From Opitutus sp. GAS368 (GTDB lineage Bacteria > Verrucomicrobiota > Verrucomicrobiia > Opitutales > Opitutaceae), in NCBI RefSeq assembly GCF_900104925.1, contig NZ_LT629735.1:308291-372290 (forward strand): a DNA stretch of 64,000 nt, given 5' to 3'. A program made the translations under genes and the position numbers. The first letter of the stretch is position 1. Each line of letters opens with the position of its first letter. Positions 1 to 8,605 of this stretch are shown piece after piece. The notes beneath the pieces were generated by a model. That model ran no database searches. It saw only the letters and a program-made list of their open reading frames with translations, and was not told the DNA's origin.

Positions 1-127
1 CCTGCCCCTTGCGGAGGCGGCGCAGCTTGGAAAGGGAGCGGACGATCGGCTGCCGCAGCAGGATGAGGCTGGTGCGGGTGACGTCGCGGAAACTGGGCGT
101 GGCTTCGAAGTTGTAGTCGATGGGCAT
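1..127 (-). CDS. N-terminal part of an unrecognised protein (runs off the window)
   Basis: The first 42 codons of a minus-strand gene are visible, beginning MPIDYNFEATP and running into the window edge. I do not recognise the family. The visible part is polar and basic towards its end (LSKLRRLRKG), with no signal peptide or membrane segment. It follows the small ORF at 137-274 by 9 bases, so it is probably the next gene of the mraZ-mraY operon. murD would be usual near here, but this N-terminus lacks the glycine-rich start of MurD. Confidence 0.55.
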   Translation of the reverse strand, partial: MPIDYNFEATPSFRDVTRTSLILLRQPIVRSLSKLRRLRKGQ

Positions 128-136
128 GGGAAAGGC

Positions 137-274
137 TCAGGACCGCAGCCCAAGCACGATGAAGGTGGCGAAGACGCAGGCCCAGACGCCGACGGCGATC
201 AGGGTGCCGGGGGGAAAAGCCGGGCGGGAAGCAGTGACGGAGGGCAAGGGTTGTTCGGCGGGATCATCCAGCAT
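137..274 (-). CDS. 45-residue single-pass membrane peptide after mraY
   Basis: An ATG-to-TGA reading frame of 45 codons lies between mraY and the next gene. The peptide has a Pro-rich N-terminus (residues 1-22), then one hydrophobic helix from about residue 24 to 43 (starting GTLIAVGVWACVF) and a short LGLRS tail. Spacing is 36 bases from the mraY stop and 9 bases to the next start, as expected for an operon. Codon third positions are mostly G or C, as in neighbouring genes. I know no family for it. A small membrane partner of the cell-wall machinery is only inferred from position. Confidence 0.5.
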   Translation of the reverse strand: MLDDPAEQPLPSVTASRPAFPPGTLIAVGVWACVFATFIVLGLRS

Positions 275-310
275 GGTGTGAGGGGGTTGAAGTGAAGACG
301 GGTGGGAAAA

Positions 311-1426
311 TCAGCGGAGCTTGAGCGTTGCCAGCCCGGCCAGGGCGAAGCCGAGCGAGAGGACCCAGAAGCGCAGGACGACCTTCGTCTCCGGCCAGCC
401 GCGCTTCTGGAAATGGTGGTGGATCGGCGCCATGAGGAAGAGCCGACGGCCCGTGCCGGTGCGGCGTTTCGTCCACTTGAACCAGCCGACCTGGAGGATG
501 ACCGAAAGCGCCTCCAGCACGAAGACCCCGCCGACAATCACCAGGGTGAGCGGCTGATGGATCATGAAGGCCATGACGCCGATGAGGCCGCCGAGGGCGA
601 GCGAACCGGTGTCGCCCATGAACACCTCGGCCGGGTGCGAGTTGAACCAGAGGAAAGCCATGCACGCGCCGATCAGCGCGCCGCAGATCACGGTGAGCTC
701 GCTCGTGCCCGGCACGTAGCTGATGAGCAGGTATTGGGCGGCGATGCTGTTGTCCGCGACGTAAGCCATGATGCCGAACACCAGCGCGACGGTGATCGTG
801 CAGCCGACCGCCAGGCCGTCGAGGCCGTCGGTCAGGTTGATGGCGTTGCTGAAGCCGACGATCCAGAGGTAGATCAGCACCAGCAGCAGCCACCACGGCA
901 TATAGGGAATGAGCGCGGTCTTGAGGAAGGGCACCCAGAGCTCGCGGATCTTGGCCGAGCTCTGCGGGTGCCAGAGCAGCACGCCGAGCGCCACCAGCGT
1001 GGCGAGCGATTGCCAGGCGATCTTTTCCCAGGAGCGGATGCCGTCCTTGTTCTTGTGCACGACCTTCAGGTAGTCGTCGCGCCAGCCCGGCACCGTCAGG
1101 GCCGTGTAGACGAAAAGGGCGACGACCGTCCAGACGTTCGGCTCGGCCCAGAGCGCGGAGCTGGCGAAGACCGCGATGAAAATGATGAGCCCGCCCATCG
1201 TCGGCGTGTGCTTCTTGTCGAAGTAGGTCGCGCCCAGCGCCCCGGTGCGCTCGTCGATGTAACCGTGGCCGAACTTCAGCGCGCGGAAGCGGCCGATGAG
1301 CCATGGGCCGACGAGAAAGCCGATCACCAGCGCCGTGCCCGTCGCCATGACGGCGCGGAAGAGGTGCGACCCAAAGAGTCGCAGGGGGCCCCAGAGGTGC
1401 GCGTAGTTGGCGAGATAGCTAAGCAT
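311..1426 (-). CDS. mraY: Phospho-N-acetylmuramoyl-pentapeptide-transferase MraY
   Basis: MraY transfers phospho-MurNAc-pentapeptide from UDP to undecaprenyl phosphate, making lipid I at the inner membrane. The 371-residue protein is of family length and has about ten hydrophobic helices. Signature motifs are present: the DDYLK acidic pair after the first cytosolic loop, NLTDGLDGLA, FMGDTGS, and the His cluster in MAPIHHHFQ near the C-terminus. The start MLSYLANYAHLWG matches the family; the frame stays open upstream but that part is low-complexity Arg/Pro. The gene overlaps the preceding small ORF by 8 bases. A small membrane ORF follows instead of murD. Confidence 0.97.
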   Translation of the reverse strand: MLSYLANYAHLWGPLRLFGSHLFRAVMATGTALVIGFLVGPWLIGRFRALKFGHGYIDERTGALGATYFDKKHTPTMGGLIIFIAVFASSALWAEPNVWTVVALFVYTALTVPGWRDDYLKVVHKNKDGIRSWEKIAWQSLATLVALGVLLWHPQSSAKIRELWVPFLKTALIPYMPWWLLLVLIYLWIVGFSNAINLTDGLDGLAVGCTITVALVFGIMAYVADNSIAAQYLLISYVPGTSELTVICGALIGACMAFLWFNSHPAEVFMGDTGSLALGGLIGVMAFMIHQPLTLVIVGGVFVLEALSVILQVGWFKWTKRRTGTGRRLFLMAPIHHHFQKRGWPETKVVLRFWVLSLGFALAGLATLKLR

Positions 1427-1613
1427 GGCGGGCCTGGATCTGCTGGAGGGTCTGCCAGATGCCCGCGCGCGGGCACGGCGCCGGCGTGCGGCGCGGCCAT
1501 TCGCACCAGCGCGGCTCGAAGGGCGGCGTGGAGCCGGTGTCCGTCTTCGCCGGCACCGGACGGGTGGCCATGAGCCGGGCGGCCGCGGAGGTGGGGCTGA
1601 AATTAGTGCGCAT
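1419..1613 (-). CDS. Small ORF (64 aa) coupled to mraY, function unknown
   Basis: An ATG-started 64-codon frame fills the gap between murF and mraY together with the ORF before it. It overlaps that ORF by 11 bases and mraY by 8 bases, so the stop/start joints look translationally coupled. Codons are strongly G/C at third position. The peptide has three Trp residues (RWCEW and GIWQTLQQIQ) and no membrane segment or known motif. I see no Shine-Dalgarno sequence. It could be chance open frame in GC-rich DNA. The unbroken chain of overlaps and the lack of any other content in the 369-bp gap are the arguments for it. Confidence 0.42.
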   Translation of the reverse strand: MRTNFSPTSAAARLMATRPVPAKTDTGSTPPFEPRWCEWPRRTPAPCPRAGIWQTLQQIQARHA

Positions 1614-1806
1614 GGGGCAGGGCTTTGGGGCCGGTCGCGGACCACAGGCTCCCGCGGGCCGCCGGCCGGCCGCGCGACAACATCGCGCACCAGCGGCTGT
1701 TCTTGAGCTGGATGGCGGCGAGGTGCTGGGTGTAACGGCGCAGCGCCTCGTCGCGCGCGGCGACGAACCGGCCGGCCTGGGCGGAGGGAGCGGGATCAGT
1801 GGGCAT
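1603..1806 (-). CDS. Small ORF (67 aa) coupled to murF, function unknown
   Basis: This ATG-started 67-codon frame overlaps the end of murF by 11 bases and the next small ORF by 11 bases. The N-terminal half (RFVAARDEALRRYTQHLAAI) should form an amphipathic helix; the C-terminal half is basic and Gly/Pro-rich. Codon use is like that of murF. I recognise no family. With the following ORF it makes a four-gene overlapping chain murF-orf-orf-mraY. Conservation in related genomes would decide whether it is real. Confidence 0.42.
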   Translation of the reverse strand: MPTDPAPSAQAGRFVAARDEALRRYTQHLAAIQLKNSRWCAMLSRGRPAARGSLWSATGPKALPHAH

Positions 1807-3169
1807 GGGCGGGAGCGTGCGGATCGAGCACGGTTTCGAGTTGGTAGCGGCGGCTGCCTTTCAGGAAGACGGCACCCTTGAAGCCGGCGAGGCGCTCGCG
1901 CACCGGCGCGACGTCGGCGATGACGGCGACCTGGGCCGGATCGTTGCCGTTTTCGAGCAGGCCCTCGCGGAGCGCGGCGGCCTGACTGCCGAGGGCGAAG
2001 AGGAAGTCGCCGCGCCGGAGGTGCAGCAGCCGGCCGAGCGAGCGGTGATAGGTGGCCGAGTCGGCGCCGAGTTCCTCCATCGAGCCGAGCACGTAGAGCC
2101 GCGGCAGGTCGGCCGGCACCGCCCCGTTGAATGCGTCGATCGCGTCGGTCATCGCGGCCGGGTTGGCGTTGTAGAAATCGCAATACACCGTGGCCTCGCC
2201 GCTCTGGCGGAGTTCGCCGCGCCACTTCGAGGGCGCCCAGTTTTCCAAGCGGGTCTGCAAAGCCGCGTCCTTCACGCCCAGCTCGGAAGCGAGCGTCAGG
2301 GCCAGCGCCGCGTTCTGCGCCATGCCGGCCGAGACGCGGCGGAGGACAAAGCGGCGGCGGCCCTCGAACGTCACCTCGGTGCGCTCGGGGCGATGGAAGA
2401 CGCTGAATTTCACGGTGCGGGCCGGCACCTTGGCCGGGCCCTCGCTCTCCGGCACCAGCACGAGCGGGTTGGCCAGCGTCCGGAACGGCTCGTGGGCCCA
2501 GCAGGAAACGGGAAACACGGCGAGGCCGCCGGCGCGGTTGGCCGCGGGCAGCCGGGCCTTCTCGGCCGCCACGCCCGCCAGCGAGCCGAGTTTCTCGAGG
2601 TGCGCCGGCGCCACGAGAGTGACGACGCTGTGGTCGGGCTCGATCATCTCGGCCAGGCCGGCCATCTCGCCGGGCAGGCTGATGCCGGCCTCGATGACGG
2701 CCGCGCGATGCGCGGCGTCGAGCCGCGTGAGCGTCAGCGGGACGCCGATGTGATTGTTCAGGTTGCCCTCGGTCGCGAGGACGTCGGGGCTGCCGCCGAG
2801 CAGCAGCGCCAGCAGGTCCTTCGTCGAGGTCTTGCCCACGCTGCCGGTCACGCCGACCACGGTGCCGTGGAATTCGCGGCGGTGTTCGCGGGCGATGCGC
2901 TGGAAGGCGCCGAGCGGGTCGGCCGTCACCAGTTGCGGCAGCGTCGTCCCGGTGACCTCGCGGCCGACGAGCGCGGCGACCGCCCCACCCTGCTGCGCGC
3001 CCTTGAGAAAATCATGGCCGTCGCGCCGGTCCGTCCGGAGCGCGACAAACACCTGCCCCGCGCTCAGCGTGCGCGTGTCCTGGTTGAAGCCCGTGACCGC
3101 CCCGCCGGGAATGCGGGTCCAAGACCCGCCGGTCCACGTGGCGAGTTTTTCTGGGGAGAAGGCGGGCAT
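1796..3169 (-). CDS. murF: UDP-MurNAc-tripeptide--D-Ala-D-Ala ligase MurF
   Basis: MurF adds D-Ala-D-Ala to UDP-MurNAc-tripeptide in the cytoplasm, the last soluble step before MraY. The protein has 457 residues, the usual length. It shows the Mur-ligase order: N-terminal substrate domain with the DTRTL segment, central ATPase with P-loop VTGSVGKTSTKD, the EAGIS element, and a C-terminal domain with DFYNANPAAM. It starts 10 bases after murE ends and overlaps the small ORF downstream, so it sits inside one transcription unit. Confidence 0.96.
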   Translation of the reverse strand: MPAFSPEKLATWTGGSWTRIPGGAVTGFNQDTRTLSAGQVFVALRTDRRDGHDFLKGAQQGGAVAALVGREVTGTTLPQLVTADPLGAFQRIAREHRREFHGTVVGVTGSVGKTSTKDLLALLLGGSPDVLATEGNLNNHIGVPLTLTRLDAAHRAAVIEAGISLPGEMAGLAEMIEPDHSVVTLVAPAHLEKLGSLAGVAAEKARLPAANRAGGLAVFPVSCWAHEPFRTLANPLVLVPESEGPAKVPARTVKFSVFHRPERTEVTFEGRRRFVLRRVSAGMAQNAALALTLASELGVKDAALQTRLENWAPSKWRGELRQSGEATVYCDFYNANPAAMTDAIDAFNGAVPADLPRLYVLGSMEELGADSATYHRSLGRLLHLRRGDFLFALGSQAAALREGLLENGNDPAQVAVIADVAPVRERLAGFKGAVFLKGSRRYQLETVLDPHAPAHAH

Positions 3170-3179
3170 AGTCGGGAGC

Positions 3180-4667
3180 TCAGGCGGGTTTGATGCTCTT
3201 GATGCCGATCAGCTCGCGGACGACCTGGCGGTCGTCGAACGGCACGATGGTGTCGGCGAGTTCCTGGTAATTCTCGTGGCCCTTGCCGGCGATCAGCAGG
3301 CAGTCGCCCGCACGGGCGGCGTCGAGCGCCAGGCTGATGGCGCGGCGACGGTCCTCGGTGAAGGTGATCTTCGCTGCGTCCGTCACCCCGGCCTGCATGT
3401 CGCCGAAGATCCGGCCGAGCGCCTCGCCGCGCGGGTTGTCGGCCGTGGCCCAGGCATGATCGGCGAACTCCTGCACGGCGCCGGTCATCAGCGGGCGCTT
3501 GCTGCGGTCGCGGTTGCCGCCGCAGCCGAACACCACGAACAGCCGGCCCGGCGTGATGGCGCGGAGCATGCCGAGGGCGTTGTGCAGCGCGTCGTCGGTG
3601 TGCGCATAGTCCACGAGGACATTGAAGGGCTGGCCTTCCTCGATCCGCTCCATGCGGCCCGGGACGCCGCCGAAACTCTTGAGCCGCGCGGCGATGACCG
3701 ACGGATCGCGGCCCAGCGCGTAGCAGGCGGCAAAGGCGGCCAGCAGGTTGCTCACGTTGTAGCGGCCGATGAACGGGCTTTCGACCTCGATGCTGCCCTC
3801 GGGCCAGACGAGGCGGAGCAGCGTGTTCTTGAAATTCAAGCGGACGTGCTCGGCGCGGACGGTGGCCGCGGGCGATTCGCCGAAGGTGACGACCTTGACG
3901 GACGGCGGCACGGCCGCCGCGAGCTGCCGGCCGTAGGGATCGTCCAGGTTGATCGCCGCGGCGCGGGGCACCGGACCGGAGCCGCCGCCGAAGATCCGGG
4001 ATTTCACCGCGAAGTATTCCTCCATCGTCCGGTGGTAATCGAGATGGTCGCGGGTGAGGTTGGTGAAAACCGCCACCCCAAACTGCATGCCGAGCACGCG
4101 GTGCTGGTCGATGCCGTGGGAGCTGACCTCCATGGCGGCCTGGCGGCAGCCGGCGTCGCGCATCTGGGCGAGCATCCCGTAGAGTTCGAGCGACTCCGGG
4201 GTCGTCCGGTAGGACGGCACGATGCGGGCGCCAAGGTCGTAGTGGACCGTGCCGATGAGGCCGACGCGCTGGGCCGGCGTCGCGAGCAGGTGCTTGATCA
4301 GGCTCGTGACGGTGGTCTTGCCGTTGGTGCCGGTCACGCCGACGAGGTCGAGGGCCTTGTCGGGGAAGTTGAAGTAGCGCTGCGACACCAGGGCGAGCGC
4401 CCGGCGGGCATCGGCGACCTGGAGGTAGGTCACGCGCGCGGCGGTGCCGGAGGGGATTCTCTCGCCCACGACGGCGACGGCTCCGCGCTGGATGGCCTCG
4501 TCCACGAAGGAGGTGCCGTCGGTCCGCCGGCCCGGCAGCGCGAAGAAGAGGTTGCCCGGCATCACGCGGCGGCTGTCCATCGCCAGGCCCGAGATCGGCC
4601 GGTCCAGGTCGCCCTTGCTCGAGAGAAATTCCCCGTCGCGGAAATAGTCGGAGAGCTTGGGAGCCAT
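3180..4667 (-). CDS. murE: UDP-MurNAc-L-Ala-D-Glu--2,6-diaminopimelate ligase MurE
   Basis: MurE adds the third stem amino acid. The DNPR motif (in ATADNPRGEA) is the meso-diaminopimelate signature, so the wall is DAP-type. The P-loop reads VTGTNGKTTVTSL, and AMEVSSHGI and RMERI are also family motifs. I chose the ATG giving MAPKLSDYF (495 residues) because it places DSRRV at the usual distance from the N-terminus. A GTG at 4772, overlapping the ftsI stop by 4 bases, would add 35 residues that look unlike MurE; it could still be used through coupling. Confidence 0.95.
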   Translation of the reverse strand: MAPKLSDYFRDGEFLSSKGDLDRPISGLAMDSRRVMPGNLFFALPGRRTDGTSFVDEAIQRGAVAVVGERIPSGTAARVTYLQVADARRALALVSQRYFNFPDKALDLVGVTGTNGKTTVTSLIKHLLATPAQRVGLIGTVHYDLGARIVPSYRTTPESLELYGMLAQMRDAGCRQAAMEVSSHGIDQHRVLGMQFGVAVFTNLTRDHLDYHRTMEEYFAVKSRIFGGGSGPVPRAAAINLDDPYGRQLAAAVPPSVKVVTFGESPAATVRAEHVRLNFKNTLLRLVWPEGSIEVESPFIGRYNVSNLLAAFAACYALGRDPSVIAARLKSFGGVPGRMERIEEGQPFNVLVDYAHTDDALHNALGMLRAITPGRLFVVFGCGGNRDRSKRPLMTGAVQEFADHAWATADNPRGEALGRIFGDMQAGVTDAAKITFTEDRRRAISLALDAARAGDCLLIAGKGHENYQELADTIVPFDDRQVVRELIGIKSIKPA

Positions 4668-4768
4668 TTTGAAGATTCGCTGGGAGACGGGGTCGGCCGG
4701 GCGGGTGCGGGTTTTGGGCAGGGAGCGGAAGGCGGCGACGAGGGGATGATTGGGTGTGAGGTAGCCGA

Positions 4769-6619
4769 TCACTGGGCACCTCCCGTCATGGCGAGGAGAC
4801 TGTGGGTCACGGGCGGCACCGGCTTGATGTCGCGATACTGGATGAGCTGCTCGGCGATGTGCTTGAACGCCGGCGCCGCGACCACCCGGCCGTAGGCGAT
4901 CCCGCCGGGCACATGGGCGTCATCCACGATGACCGAAAGCACCACTTCCGGACGGCTCGCCGGGAAGAAGCCGACAAAGGACGAGACGTGGCGGGTCGTG
5001 GAATACTTGCCGTCGATGATCTTCTGCGTCGTGCCGGTCTTGCCCGCGACCTCGAAGCCCGCGATGTCGAAGCCCTTGGCCGTGCCCTCGCGGACGACGC
5101 CCGTGAGCAGCTGCGCGAGAAGCGCCGCGGTGCTCGGCTTGAGCGCCGCGTCGCGCCGCTCCGGCGCAAACGAGCGGATGACGTTCCCGTTGGCGTCCTT
5201 GATGGCCTTGATGATCTGCGGGCGGAGGAGCACGCCGCCGTTGGCGACGGCGCTCATCGCCATGTGGATCTGCAACGGGGTCGCCGAGACCGCATGGCCC
5301 ATCGGCATGCGCGTGATCGTGAGTCCGTCCCACTTGGCGGGCGCGGCGAGCGAGCCGCGGACCTCGCCCCCGAGGGCGAAACCGGTCAGCTGGCCGAAGC
5401 CGTATTTGCGCGCATAGTCGTAGAAGCGGTCCTCCCCGAGCTTCATGGCGAGCTGGGCGGCGCCGCGGTTGCTGGAGTGCGCGACGATGTCCGCCACGCT
5501 CAGCATCCCGAACGGCTCGTCCTCCTTCGGCAGCTTGAGGGTCTTGCCCTTGTAATCGATCATGGGGTTGCCGCAGTCGAACATCGAGCCGGGCATCACC
5601 AGCCCCTCGTTGAGCGCGGCGCCGGCCGCCACGATCTTGAAGGTCGAGCCGGGCTCGATCGTGTCGGTGACGGCGCGGTTGTTGAGCGCGGTGAGCGGCG
5701 CCTTGCTGTATTCGTTCAGGTTGAAGCTCGGATAGTTCGCCATGCCGAGGATTTCCCCGGTCATCGGGTCGCTCGCGATGATGGTGGCGAAGTTCGGCTG
5801 GTATTTGTCCGCGATGGCCTTCAGCTCGTCCTCGATGATGTGCTGCACGACCGAGTCGATGGTCAGCACGACATCGTTGCCGTCCTGCACCGGCACCTCG
5901 CGGGAGCGGAACTGGGCGAGTTCGCGGCGGGCGCCGTCCTTCTCCGATTCGATCCAGCCATCCTGGCCTTTCAGGTAGAGGTCGAACCGGGACTCGGCGC
6001 CGCTCTGGGGCGAGCCTTCCTTGTTCACGAAGCCGATCAGATGTGCGGCCAGCCCGTCACCCGGGTAGACCCGGCGGTAGACGCGCTCGGCGGTGAGACC
6101 GCGGATGTTCAGGGCGGCAATCTTGTCGAAGACCGGATCGGTGACCCCCTCGCGCAGTTTGACCCAGCGATCCTTCGTCAGGCCGTCGACCTTGCCATCG
6201 CGCTTGTCGAGCTCGGGCTTGATGGGGCGCATGGTGGGCACGAAGGCCTGCTCCACCTCGGCGGTGGACAGGCCGAGCAGGGCGGCGAGCTGGACGCGCT
6301 TGGCCTGCTCCTCAGCGGCCCGGCGGACGCGCTTGGCGGGGTTCTTCTCAATCTGGAGGTATTCGTCGAGCGACCAGGCGTCGACCGCCACGGTCATCTC
6401 GGAGCGGCTGGTCGCGAGCAGGTTGCCGCGCGCGTCGAGAATGGCGCCGCGGCGGGCGTGCTCGACGACGATCTGGCGGCGGGCCTTGTCGACGAAGCGC
6501 AGCAGCTCGTCGCGGTCGATCACGTGGAGGAACACCAGGCGCACGCCCACCGCCATGAAGCAGGCGACGACCCCGAGGGAGAGGAACGTCAGGCGGTTGT
6601 TGGCGAAACCCTTGGACAT
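4769..6619 (-). CDS. ftsI: Division transpeptidase, class B penicillin-binding protein FtsI
   Basis: FtsI crosslinks septal peptidoglycan. The 616-residue protein has an N-terminal membrane anchor (about 11-31), a pedestal domain, and a transpeptidase domain with the active-site STFK (Ser325-Lys328), SSN (382-384) and KTG (527-529). An insert of charged residues lies at 84-150. It is encoded between the FtsL-like protein and murE, the standard division-cluster position, 9 bases after the former. The C-terminus ends with the transpeptidase fold and shows no obvious PASTA domain. Confidence 0.95.
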   Translation of the reverse strand: MSKGFANNRLTFLSLGVVACFMAVGVRLVFLHVIDRDELLRFVDKARRQIVVEHARRGAILDARGNLLATSRSEMTVAVDAWSLDEYLQIEKNPAKRVRRAAEEQAKRVQLAALLGLSTAEVEQAFVPTMRPIKPELDKRDGKVDGLTKDRWVKLREGVTDPVFDKIAALNIRGLTAERVYRRVYPGDGLAAHLIGFVNKEGSPQSGAESRFDLYLKGQDGWIESEKDGARRELAQFRSREVPVQDGNDVVLTIDSVVQHIIEDELKAIADKYQPNFATIIASDPMTGEILGMANYPSFNLNEYSKAPLTALNNRAVTDTIEPGSTFKIVAAGAALNEGLVMPGSMFDCGNPMIDYKGKTLKLPKEDEPFGMLSVADIVAHSSNRGAAQLAMKLGEDRFYDYARKYGFGQLTGFALGGEVRGSLAAPAKWDGLTITRMPMGHAVSATPLQIHMAMSAVANGGVLLRPQIIKAIKDANGNVIRSFAPERRDAALKPSTAALLAQLLTGVVREGTAKGFDIAGFEVAGKTGTTQKIIDGKYSTTRHVSSFVGFFPASRPEVVLSVIVDDAHVPGGIAYGRVVAAPAFKHIAEQLIQYRDIKPVPPVTHSLLAMTGGAQ

Positions 6620-6628
6620 CGGCGCGGC

Positions 6629-7039
6629 TTAGCGGAGGGAGGCGGTGATGACGCGGAAGGCGGGGGCGCTGTCGCCGGCGGAGGCCGACGCCAGGCCGAA
6701 GATCTCGCGGTTGCGCTTGGCGGCGAGGCGGAGTTCGGGCGAGCCGTCGACACGGACGACCTGGGGCTCCTTGGGCGTGGCGAGGCCGAGGCGCATGGCC
6801 TCGTTCTGCTGCATCAGGGTGCCCGGGCTCGCGGCGGTGGCGATCTCGGCGTTCACCTCGTCGAGGCGGCGCTCGACATCGTTGAGCCTCGTCACGAGGG
6901 CGCGGCTGCGGTTGGCGGTCGAGGAGATTTCCTGGCGCACCCAGACGGCCCCGAGGCCGAGGGAGCCCGAGAAGACGAGCAGGAGCAGGGTCAGGGCGAT
7001 GAGCCGGTTGATGAAGGCGTTGGCCGGGGGTGGTTTCAT
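6629..7039 (-). CDS. FtsL-like division protein
   Basis: This 136-residue bitopic protein has a short basic N-terminus, one transmembrane helix (about 12-33) and a predicted coiled coil (about 40-70, ALVTRLNDVERRLDEVNAEI). That is the architecture of FtsL, which joins FtsB and FtsQ to activate FtsWI. Sequence identity to known FtsL cannot be judged by eye. The call rests on topology plus position between rsmH and ftsI. The tail beyond residue 75 is longer than in E. coli FtsL. Confidence 0.75.
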   Translation of the reverse strand: MKPPPANAFINRLIALTLLLLVFSGSLGLGAVWVRQEISSTANRSRALVTRLNDVERRLDEVNAEIATAASPGTLMQQNEAMRLGLATPKEPQVVRVDGSPELRLAAKRNREIFGLASASAGDSAPAFRVITASLR

Positions 7040-7052
7040 GGCGGCGACGGGT

Positions 7053-8003
7053 TCAGAGTTTGCGCAGGGCGCGCAGCTTGGCGGAGCGGCTGCGGGGATT
7101 GGCGGAAAGTTCGGCCTCGGAGGGCGTGAGCGGCTTGCGGGTGAGCGGCTCGGCGTGCTTGGCCCGGAGCTGCTGCGGCGTGGCGTCGTTGGCGTCGACC
7201 GGCTGGCCGCACATCGCGCGGAAGAACTGCTTTACCGGCCGGTCCTCGAGCGAATGGAAGCTGATGACGGCGAGCACGCCGCCGGAGGCGAGCTTGGCGA
7301 AGGCCGCCGGCAGCGCGCGCTCGATGGCGCCGAGCTCGTCGTTGACGGCGATGCGTATGCCCTGGAAGGAGCGGGTGGCGGGATGGATGCGGCTCGCGCG
7401 TTTGACGGCGGCCGGGAGGGCGTCGGAAATCAACTGCGCCAGCGAGGCGGTGCGGGCCAGCGCGCCGGTGCCGCGCGCGGCCTCGAGGGCGGCGACGACG
7501 CGGCGCCAGCTGTTTTCCTCGCCGTAGTCGCGGATGGCGCGGACGAGCGAGTCGTGCGAGGCCACCTCGAGCCACTTGGCCGCCGGCGAGCCGGAGCGCG
7601 GGTCCATGCGCATGTCGGCCGGGGCGTCGTTGCGGAAGGCGAAGCCGCGGTCGGCTTCGTCGAGCTGGAAAGACGAGACGCCGAGGTCGAAGAGGATGCC
7701 GGCGAAACCCGTTTCGGGCAGCGTGGCCAGGTCGCCGAAGTTCAGGTCGACCAGGCGGAAGGTGGCGGGGAACTCGGCCCGGAGGGACTCCGCGCGGGGC
7801 TGGGCGGCGGGATCGCGGTCCAGGGCGACCACGGAGGCTCCGGTCGCAAGGATGGCGCGGGTATGGCCGCCGCCGCCGAAGGTGCAATCAAGGTGGCACG
7901 AGCCCGGGAGCGGCGCGAGGTATTCGAGAACCTCGTGCAACATCACGGGTTGGTGCCCCGGGGTCATGGCGCGGGAGGAAAGCTCAAGAGCGGGCGCGGG
8001 CAT
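7053..8003 (-). CDS. rsmH: 16S rRNA (cytosine1402-N4)-methyltransferase RsmH
   Basis: RsmH (formerly MraW) methylates N4 of C1402 in 16S rRNA. The N-terminal [11 protein letters not shown] and the SAM-binding [14 protein letters not shown] are diagnostic, and [21 protein letters not shown] and the C-terminal [10 protein letters not shown] follow in family order. The protein is 316 residues from MPAPALEL, with GGAAG about 8 bases upstream; an internal Met12 (MTPGHQPV) is a possible later start. It lies 126 bases after mraZ, and the gap holds a 47-codon candidate ORF. Confidence 0.96.
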   Translation of the reverse strand: MPAPALELSSRAMTPGHQPVMLHEVLEYLAPLPGSCHLDCTFGGGGHTRAILATGASVVALDRDPAAQPRAESLRAEFPATFRLVDLNFGDLATLPETGFAGILFDLGVSSFQLDEADRGFAFRNDAPADMRMDPRSGSPAAKWLEVASHDSLVRAIRDYGEENSWRRVVAALEAARGTGALARTASLAQLISDALPAAVKRASRIHPATRSFQGIRIAVNDELGAIERALPAAFAKLASGGVLAVISFHSLEDRPVKQFFRAMCGQPVDANDATPQQLRAKHAEPLTRKPLTPSEAELSANPRSRSAKLRALRKL

Positions 8004-8127
8004 GGAGTTTCTTCCACGGGAGGGCGATCGAGATCGGCTCGCGCAAGAGGGAGCGGCGGTTCGCGCAGAAAACAGGGGACAGCTTGGGCAACGGTTGGGG
8101 CCGGATGAACGTGATGAGTGTTTTCAT
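7984..8127 (-). CDS. Candidate 47-codon ORF between mraZ and rsmH
   Basis: The frame starts with ATG 2 bases after the mraZ stop and ends 20 bases inside rsmH, so it exactly bridges the gap. It encodes a basic peptide ([18 protein letters not shown]...) with one Cys and a Trp, no membrane helix and no known motif. Codon third positions are less biased than in the neighbours, which weakens the case. It may instead be leader sequence that couples mraZ and rsmH translation. Confidence 0.3.
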   Translation of the reverse strand: MKTLITFIRPQPLPKLSPVFCANRRSLLREPISIALPWKKLHARARS

Positions 8128-8129
8128 GG

Positions 8130-8582
8130 TTAGAGTCCGATGCGGCGCATCATGTCGCCGAAGTTCTCGCCCGTGGTGCTGCGCGACATCTCGGTCCAGC
8201 GCGCCGGGCTGAGGATGTTGAAGGTGTCGCCCATGCCGCTGAGGACCGCGTCCTTCGCGATGCCGGCGTGCTTGAGCAGGTCGGCGCTCACGCCGAAGCG
8301 GCCCTGCTTGTCGAAGGTGAACGAGAGCGCCTCGGAAAAAATCTTGGCCTTCACGGCCTGCGCGTCGCGATCCGACAGCTTCATGTCGGCGATCTGCGCG
8401 AGGAGCTTGTCCACGCGGGCCGGCGGCAGCACGGCGATGTAGGAATCGGGATGCGGAATCGCCAGAAACGTCTCCTCGTCCGTGTGCACCCAGCGCCAGA
8501 CGGACGGAATCGTGAGACGATTCTTGTCGTCGAGCGTGTGCTCAAAACGGCCGGAATAAACGGTTGTGCGTGATTGCGCCAT
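8130..8582 (-). CDS. mraZ: Transcriptional regulator MraZ
   Basis: MraZ is an AbrB-fold DNA-binding protein that represses its own division/cell-wall operon. The 150-residue protein has the two tandem swapped-hairpin halves of the family: YSGRFEHTLDDKNRLTIPSVWR at the N-terminus and FDKQGRFGVSADLLKHAGI in the second half. I chose the ATG giving MAQSRTTVYSG. Upstream in-frame ATGs fall inside the three TGGGG operator repeats and are unlikely starts. It is the first gene of the cluster. Confidence 0.95.
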   Translation of the reverse strand: MAQSRTTVYSGRFEHTLDDKNRLTIPSVWRWVHTDEETFLAIPHPDSYIAVLPPARVDKLLAQIADMKLSDRDAQAVKAKIFSEALSFTFDKQGRFGVSADLLKHAGIAKDAVLSGMGDTFNILSPARWTEMSRSTTGENFGDMMRRIGL

Positions 8583-8605
8583 GAGAGGTGTCCCGAGGCC
8601 CCTTC

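Noticed and set aside
302..1573. 423-codon plus-strand frame opposite mraY
   Set aside because: It is antisense to mraY, full of Arg/Glu/Asp/His runs from GC-rich complementary codons, and has no domain.
4668..4772. N-terminal extension of MurE from GTG 4772
   Set aside because: The 35 extra residues do not resemble MurE and would push the DSR motif too far in. The coupled GTGA overlap keeps it possible, so it is noted in the gene entry only.
4802..7129. 775-codon plus-strand frame opposite ftsI and the FtsL-like gene
   Set aside because: Composition is that of an antisense shadow, and the minus-strand genes have intact catalytic motifs.
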